A stretch of DNA of 64,000 nt, taken from contig OZ234493.1 in assembly GCA_965153455.1 (NCBI GenBank), positions 32,044,213 to 32,108,212 on the forward strand. The letters run 5' to 3'. The notes below the pieces were generated by a model. That model did not search any database, was not told the origin of the DNA, and saw nothing but the letters and a program-made list of their open reading frames with translations. Positions 58,791-64,000 of this stretch are shown here, one piece after another. Origin of the DNA: Sphagnum compactum. Its lineage: Eukaryota; Bryophyta; Sphagnopsida; Sphagnales. Made by a program: the position numbers and the translations under genes. Positions within the stretch are counted from its first letter, which is position 1. Each line of letters starts with the position of its first letter.

Positions 58791-59238
58791 TAACACCATA
58801 AGAACACTTGCAACCCAACAACTACTCTTCCCCAATTCTTCCTTGGTCCTCAAGAACACCAACAATCTTCCAATTTTCTTGTAGTGATGGTTTTGCCCAC
58901 CAACGCCCCATAGTAATTACACATTACAATAAAAATAATTCCCCTTAAAACATTTTCCCCCTAGAAACATCTTTTAGAAACAACATTGAAAGCTTAATTG
59001 TTTTTTGCTTAAAGTGAATTTTGTTAATCTCCTTATTCAATTTACATAATTTTCAATTTTTGTTAATGGGTGGCAAAATTGTAATTTTATTTAATTTGCA
59101 ATGTGCAAGCTATAGCAAGTCATGAGGAATTTGTTTTTCAGTTTGGAGGCTTTAAGCTCATTGCCAAATGAATCAAATTATGTGCATGTGCCCAACCTTC
59201 CATTTAGTTCAATTAGTCATGCATTTAAATGAACCCAA
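58791..59238. other. AT-rich spacer
   Basis: AT-rich DNA with no gene seen. The 5' end of the second hAT relic may begin within it. Confidence 0.4.
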
Positions 59239-62200
59239 TTGTATTTTAACATGAACATGGAAACTTCTAGTAATCATGTATTAAGACATTTATTGACTTT
59301 ACATAAGCAAGCCAAATTTTGGGCTACATGGAACTTCAAGTTTGTTCCATGGGCAGTTTTTGTTGTGAATGATGGGGCTTTTCCTAATTGTGACCAAATG
59401 CATCAATTGAAATGTAATATTATTCATGTTGTCCCTCTTTCATTGATTGAAATGAAGAGAAAAGGCCAAAAATGATCATTGCACATATACATTATCAACT
59501 TGGAAACAAGTTTTATACAAAGGGAAAAAACACACTAAGGTGTTACAATTTCGGCAAATTAGAATCCCTTTCCAAAGTCTTTTTCTAATGTAATTGAAAT
59601 TTGGCTTAAAATATGAATATTTAGATGATATTGAAAGTAACATTTCTTTTCATTTCCAATTTCAAATCATGATGCTACAAGACATATAAGAAATATCACA
59701 AAATAATTTTTTTTTTAAATAATTACAATTTTTGGGATTTAAAAAAGTCCATAACATAATAAATTAAAATCACATTCCATTCATTCAATGGATCTTTAGT
59801 TTTTAAAACATAATTCATCCAATATTCCAAAGTTTCGAACACATAAAACTTACACATTGTAAGATAAAAGTCCATATCCATGAGTTTTGCAAGTGTGACA
59901 AAAAATGTGGGCAAAATTCAAAAGTCCATTACTTATTAATTATCCATGATTTTGATTTGTATTATGTTAGATTTAGATAAATGAATCCCTTTTTCATTAT
60001 TTCAATGAATGTTATTTTATTTATTTTCTTGTATTTAAGGAACACAAGAAAAACTATCATTATGATGTCCATATAAGGTCATCATAATGTGCAAACACCC
60101 CAAAGCACTTGGCGCTTCTAATTACATATATTATAGAATTATTAGTGTGAGTGAAAACACCTCATGGTCACAATCAAATAATGATGGGGGTAATAAAATT
60201 ATGCAACCTGCAAAGAAATGCCCAACAATGGCACTAGGTGCAATTTTTTCTTTTTCCTTAAAGTAACATTCTTTACAATCTAAGCATGATGAGGCTCAAA
60301 AATTGTTTCTAAATGACTTGGTGTTGCTCACAACTAAAGGGTTTTTCCCTTTGAAAACCTATGAAAACATATCAATGTGTAGGTTGGTTTTGAGCTTTAA
60401 TCCCAATGTTGTTTTTCCTTTTCAAACTACATAATTTGAAGAGACCATTCCTACCATGGCAATTTGTTAGTTGAATTTGCATGTGCAACCTCAACTTGAT
60501 GCCAACCCATATTGTTTGATTTGTGAATTAATAGGGGGCAACATGATACCTTTGTTATTGTCATACACTTTATATTTGTAGATTAAAAGTTTCAAGATGT
60601 TATAATAGGTCTTTTTGAAGCCAATGACATTATTGGGCATGGGTTGGCAAGGGAATTGAAGGCCATGCTTGAAAAGTTTGGTTGCATTTTCAAGATTTGA
60701 AGTAAAGAAACGATGAAAGTATCAATTTGGGGAGCATGATCATGACCTTAAAGTTGGTAAATTTTTGTGAGGCATTAAGTTTGCTTGAACTTTTTTGATG
60801 ATGCATGTTTCAAACATGCCATGGGCAAGGTAACTCAATATGAAACTAACATGATGACAAAATTTCCAAGGACCTTGGGTTAATTAGTGTGAAATTTGTG
60901 TAAGAATCCTTTTAGGTTTACATTAGATAATAAAAAAAATTAGGTCTATTGACAATTTTCATTTTTGCAATGCAAGCATTTATAGGTTGTGAAATGCATA
61001 ACAAAATTGATCCTCCTTTTTCATTATGCATCGTAGGCAAGGGGGCAAAACAATGGAAGTGTATTTATATAGATTCTAGTTTGCTTGAATGCAAACTAAT
61101 TACACTAGTGAAGACATGTTTTACATCCAAGGTCGCCATGTTTCAATAATGCCTAGCCTATTGAATTGCAATTGTCATGTGTTTTAATTGTTAGATAAAG
61201 GCTTTTATTAACAAGATTCCTTTTGCACAAACTTGGGCTATTGTGAAGGCCATTTATGATGCATTTTCTCTTGTAATTGGATGTGTAATTAACCAATGTC
61301 ATGGGTATTGACTATTGTCAAATGTTCTTGCCTCAATAATCAAGTTGTACAACTTCTAAAGAAGAAATTGAAGTTGTAGGCAAAAGTCAATGTTGTTGAA
61401 GATATGGACATGTGCACCAAGGTGAAACAACTTGATGCCAACATGCAAAGGTAAGTAACCATGGTTCTAAAACCTTTCCTTTGATTTCATGGATTGTTTG
61501 AAGTTTTTTAAAGTTCATAATATGTTTGCTTTTATGTTTGATCCTTGGTTTAAGGACTTGAGCCTAATGCTTAAGAGATTAGGTTGGCCAAGCTTCAAAA
61601 GTTGAAATTGCTATTACATATGATAGCTAACTCCTCTTCCCAACCTCCAAGACTTTATACTAAAAGTTGCATAAATGGTTGAGTGCATTTTCAAGTGTTG
61701 TGCATAAGAAATTGTGTGCAATATTAATGTTGTTTTTGGAATAGGGATGTTTGAAAATGAAACTTGTTTTGAATAATTAAGTGTTTTTTCTTTCACATCT
61801 TTGGAAGAGGTTATGAATTTAAATTTTTTTCTTGTATGCACATTTTGAGCTAACTTATTTGGAATAATTGTGTGTGAATGTAGGTTTGATAGGAAATATC
61901 ATGCTTTTGCACGTTTGATGTGTCATTGGAAGAAGTAAAAGGCCTTCTTCTTTGGTGGTCAAATCATGAAAGGCAATTGTCAATAGTTACCTATTTAAAC
62001 ATACTTGGTAGTTAGATTGAGGCAAAACATGTGTTTCCTATTGCAAGCATTCTCATAGGTCTTTGTTGGTGTTGACTTGATGTGAAAAACTTGGATCTCT
62101 TAATTCTTTTGATTAAAAATTGATTTGATAATCCTACCAATATTGATGTTGAGCACTAAGGAGGACCTAAAAATGTAGATGGGTTTGGCAAGGTTGAGGA

Positions 62201-62330
62201 CATATTAGATGTGATAGATGTTGAATTTCCTGATCAAGTTGAAGGTCAAAAAGAGGATTATGTCCAAAATTGCGTTTTGTGTGATGATTTTGGTAATATA
62301 AATTGTTCATGATGTAGTTGATACCTCTTA
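59239..62330 (+). mobile_element. Decayed hAT-type transposase (copy 2)
   Basis: This is a second dead transposon coding region, also on +. Readable blocks in order: an N-terminal segment FKFVPWAVFVVNDGAFPNCD and QMHQLKCN (59330-59430), which in this family precedes a BED-type zinc finger; CRLVLSFNPNVVFPF (about 60380); IIGLFEANDIIGHGLARELK (about 60605); GKGAKQWKCIYIDSSLLECK and TCFTSKVAMFQ (61040-61145); QTWAIVKAIYDAF (about 61230); FDPWFKDLSLML (about 61540); and a C-terminal WWSNHE...IEAKHVFPIASILIGL (61950-62060). Stops, frameshifts and AT-rich insertions break it throughout. The C-terminal block corresponds to the hAT dimerisation region. It is diverged from copy 1 in every block, so it is an independent old insertion rather than a recent duplicate. 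Confidence 0.75.
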
Positions 62331-63650
62331 GTCTTAATTGAACTCCTATGCCTCTTTTGCCAAGTTTTGTTGTAAATATGTCAATTCAATGATCACATTG
62401 TAAACCATGAATGCATATTAGTTGTTTGGTCTGAACCCTTCATATGAATGATTCAAAGTTTGCATGTTTTGACATTTTTTTGTTTTTTTTTTAATTCTTT
62501 TTTTAAAAAGTATTTTACATAGACCAAAACCAATTTTTACATTTATACTTACATCCCCCACCCTATACACTTACAAAATATGTAAATGAACCATAAACAT
62601 GCATGACATTCATTTGTTCATTTTTTGATAACCACTAAAAATTAGTATTTACAGCGTAAATTGGGTGGTTGTTGGTTCTAGTTTTTTGATTTGCATAACT
62701 ATGTCCTTTGATATGAAAGAGATGAATTTATGACATATAACCATGTCTTGAATAAATAAAAAAATAGTTTTTAGTAAATATCATTGTAGTTTACAAAAAT
62801 TAAAAAAACCAATCAAAGTACCTTTTGTAAAACTATTGGTTTTTTTACGTTTCTTTCATCAAAACTAGTTCTCTCATGGTTTGACTTTTGAAATAATTGG
62901 AGTCTTGAACTAGAGGGCATTTAAAATTTTCAAAAACTCAAAACTGAGTGCTATTAACAAAATGAAATAACTGCCCAACATTAGTATTTATTTAAGCTTT
63001 TCACCTTGTTTAAAAAGATTGGCAATTAATAGTTCAAGGTAGATTCTTTGTCCTTGTTCTTTGATCTTTTAGAATGTTCACAAAACATCAAAACCCATTT
63101 GGTTGGTTCTTCCTATTTAAGAAAACTTTCAATCCTAGTTTTGACATTTCAATTTTTTTCTAATGGGTTTTACAAGTGCAAGTTTGAACCTAACTCTTCA
63201 AATCTCTAATCATGCAACTCCAATTTTGGCACCTTTTTCAAGTTAAAGGAACCTTTGGGTGATTTTGAACCCAATTTTCCAAAATCCCTAAACCATGTGG
63301 TTTCAACTTTGGCATATTTTTTCCAAATTCAAGAACCTTTGAAGGCAATTAAAAAACTAAGTCAAGTTCTATGTACACTACACACTCCACATGACTAAAG
63401 AAATGACTCGTTTTAATTTGGTAGAATATAATAATCGGCCTTAGTAGGTGGTTGCATTAAAATTGTCTCATGAAAATTCTCCTTTTTTTATGTTTGTTAG
63501 TGAGCCTTGTTTTGTTGGCTCGTGAAAGGTGATGGTATGAAATGGCAAATTGGATAGCCAATGGGAAATTCTCATGCATTTCTCGATGGGAAGAAGAGCA
63601 AATACAATGGTAAACTAGAGATTGTTCATGCATTTCCCCATGCTATGCGA
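62331..63650. other. AT-rich intergenic DNA
   Basis: Poly-T/poly-A runs and no open frame worth calling. Nothing recognised. Confidence 0.5.
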
Positions 63651-63659
63651 AAGGACAAA

Positions 63660-63970
63660 CAAAAAGGACCAAATATGATGATAAAACACTAATGATTTGG
63701 TTGAAAAAATGATTCAAGTGTCATCACTAAAAGTTTTGAAAGAGGTCTAAATATGATCCCTTATTGGCCCAAGTGTGAATTCAAATGTCATTGGTCTTCT
63801 TACTAGTGCTAAGGTTTGGGACACTAAAAGGAAAAACCAAAGGTCCAATATGATGAAGATGCATTTTGATTGGTTGAAAATGGTTCAAGTGTTATTGGTC
63901 AACGTGTGAAGCAAGTGTGAACATCACTTTTTTATTAACTCAAGTGTGAATTCAGATATCATGGTTATAA
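63660..63970. repeat. Diverged tandem duplication, about 175-bp period
   Basis: GGACCAAATATGATGATAAA and GGTTGAAAAAATGATTCAAG (63667-63720) recur as GGTCCAATATGATGAAGATG and GGTTGAAAATGGTTCAAGTG (63841-63894). The CAAGTGTGAATTCAAAT phrase at about 63771 recurs at about 63941. The array may continue past the window end. Confidence 0.6.
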
Positions 63971-64000
63971 TGTTCTCGGGCACGGGATCTCGGATGGTTA

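Overview
The window is nuclear DNA of a land plant. Its genes have spliced GT-AG introns and plant-specific families: a GH17 beta-1,3-glucanase with an X8 domain, plant-type WEE1, TTG1-type WD40 and a 9-cis-epoxycarotenoid dioxygenase. TTTAGGG-type motifs are scattered through it. Five protein-coding genes sit in 64 kb with short introns (about 60 to 1000 bp). Decayed hAT and PPR sequences resemble, from memory, families typical of seed-free plants. A moss (Sphagnum-like) fits best; a fern or lycophyte cannot be excluded. The species call is inference.

Layout. 0-5.6 kb is AT-rich with a dead hAT transposase (1.3-3.4 kb), a 217-bp inverted-repeat element and a tRNA-derived SINE-like unit. 6.5-9.1 kb (+) is a secreted, probably GPI-anchored beta-1,3-glucanase. 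11.6-14.8 kb (+) is WEE1, reconstructed here as ten exons. 17.5-20.7 kb (-) is the exportin CSE1/CAS in two exons, convergent with WEE1. 22.9-24.5 kb holds gene fragments: one RPN13-like exon and a broken PPR gene. 25-29 kb is degenerate repeat. 29.4-35 kb (-) is a decayed autonomous Helitron (Rep plus PIF1-type helicase) with a recognisable 3' terminus and a 949-bp GC-rich insertion flanked by 9-bp direct repeats. 35-41 kb is AT-rich repeat. 42.1-44.5 kb (+) is a TTG1-type WD40 gene in three exons with fold-back elements in intron 1 and a decayed copy of its own exon end in intron 2. 44.5-53 kb is repeats, including a 36/33-bp minisatellite at 48.9 kb. 54.0-56.1 kb (+) is an intronless NCED. 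57-64 kb is degenerate repeat plus a second dead hAT.

The genes are independent housekeeping, cell-cycle, cell-wall and hormone genes with no operon-like relation. WEE1 (CDK inhibition), CSE1 (importin-alpha recycling), TTG1 (bHLH/MYB scaffold) and NCED (abscisic acid precursor cleavage) have unrelated roles. I found no convincing undescribed biological system. The most informative oddities are structural: the nested insertion in the Helitron, the exon-end duplication in TTG1, the fold-back elements, the 3-nt-stepped minisatellite, and an E2F-type site upstream of WEE1. No rRNA gene, functional tRNA or CRISPR array was seen.
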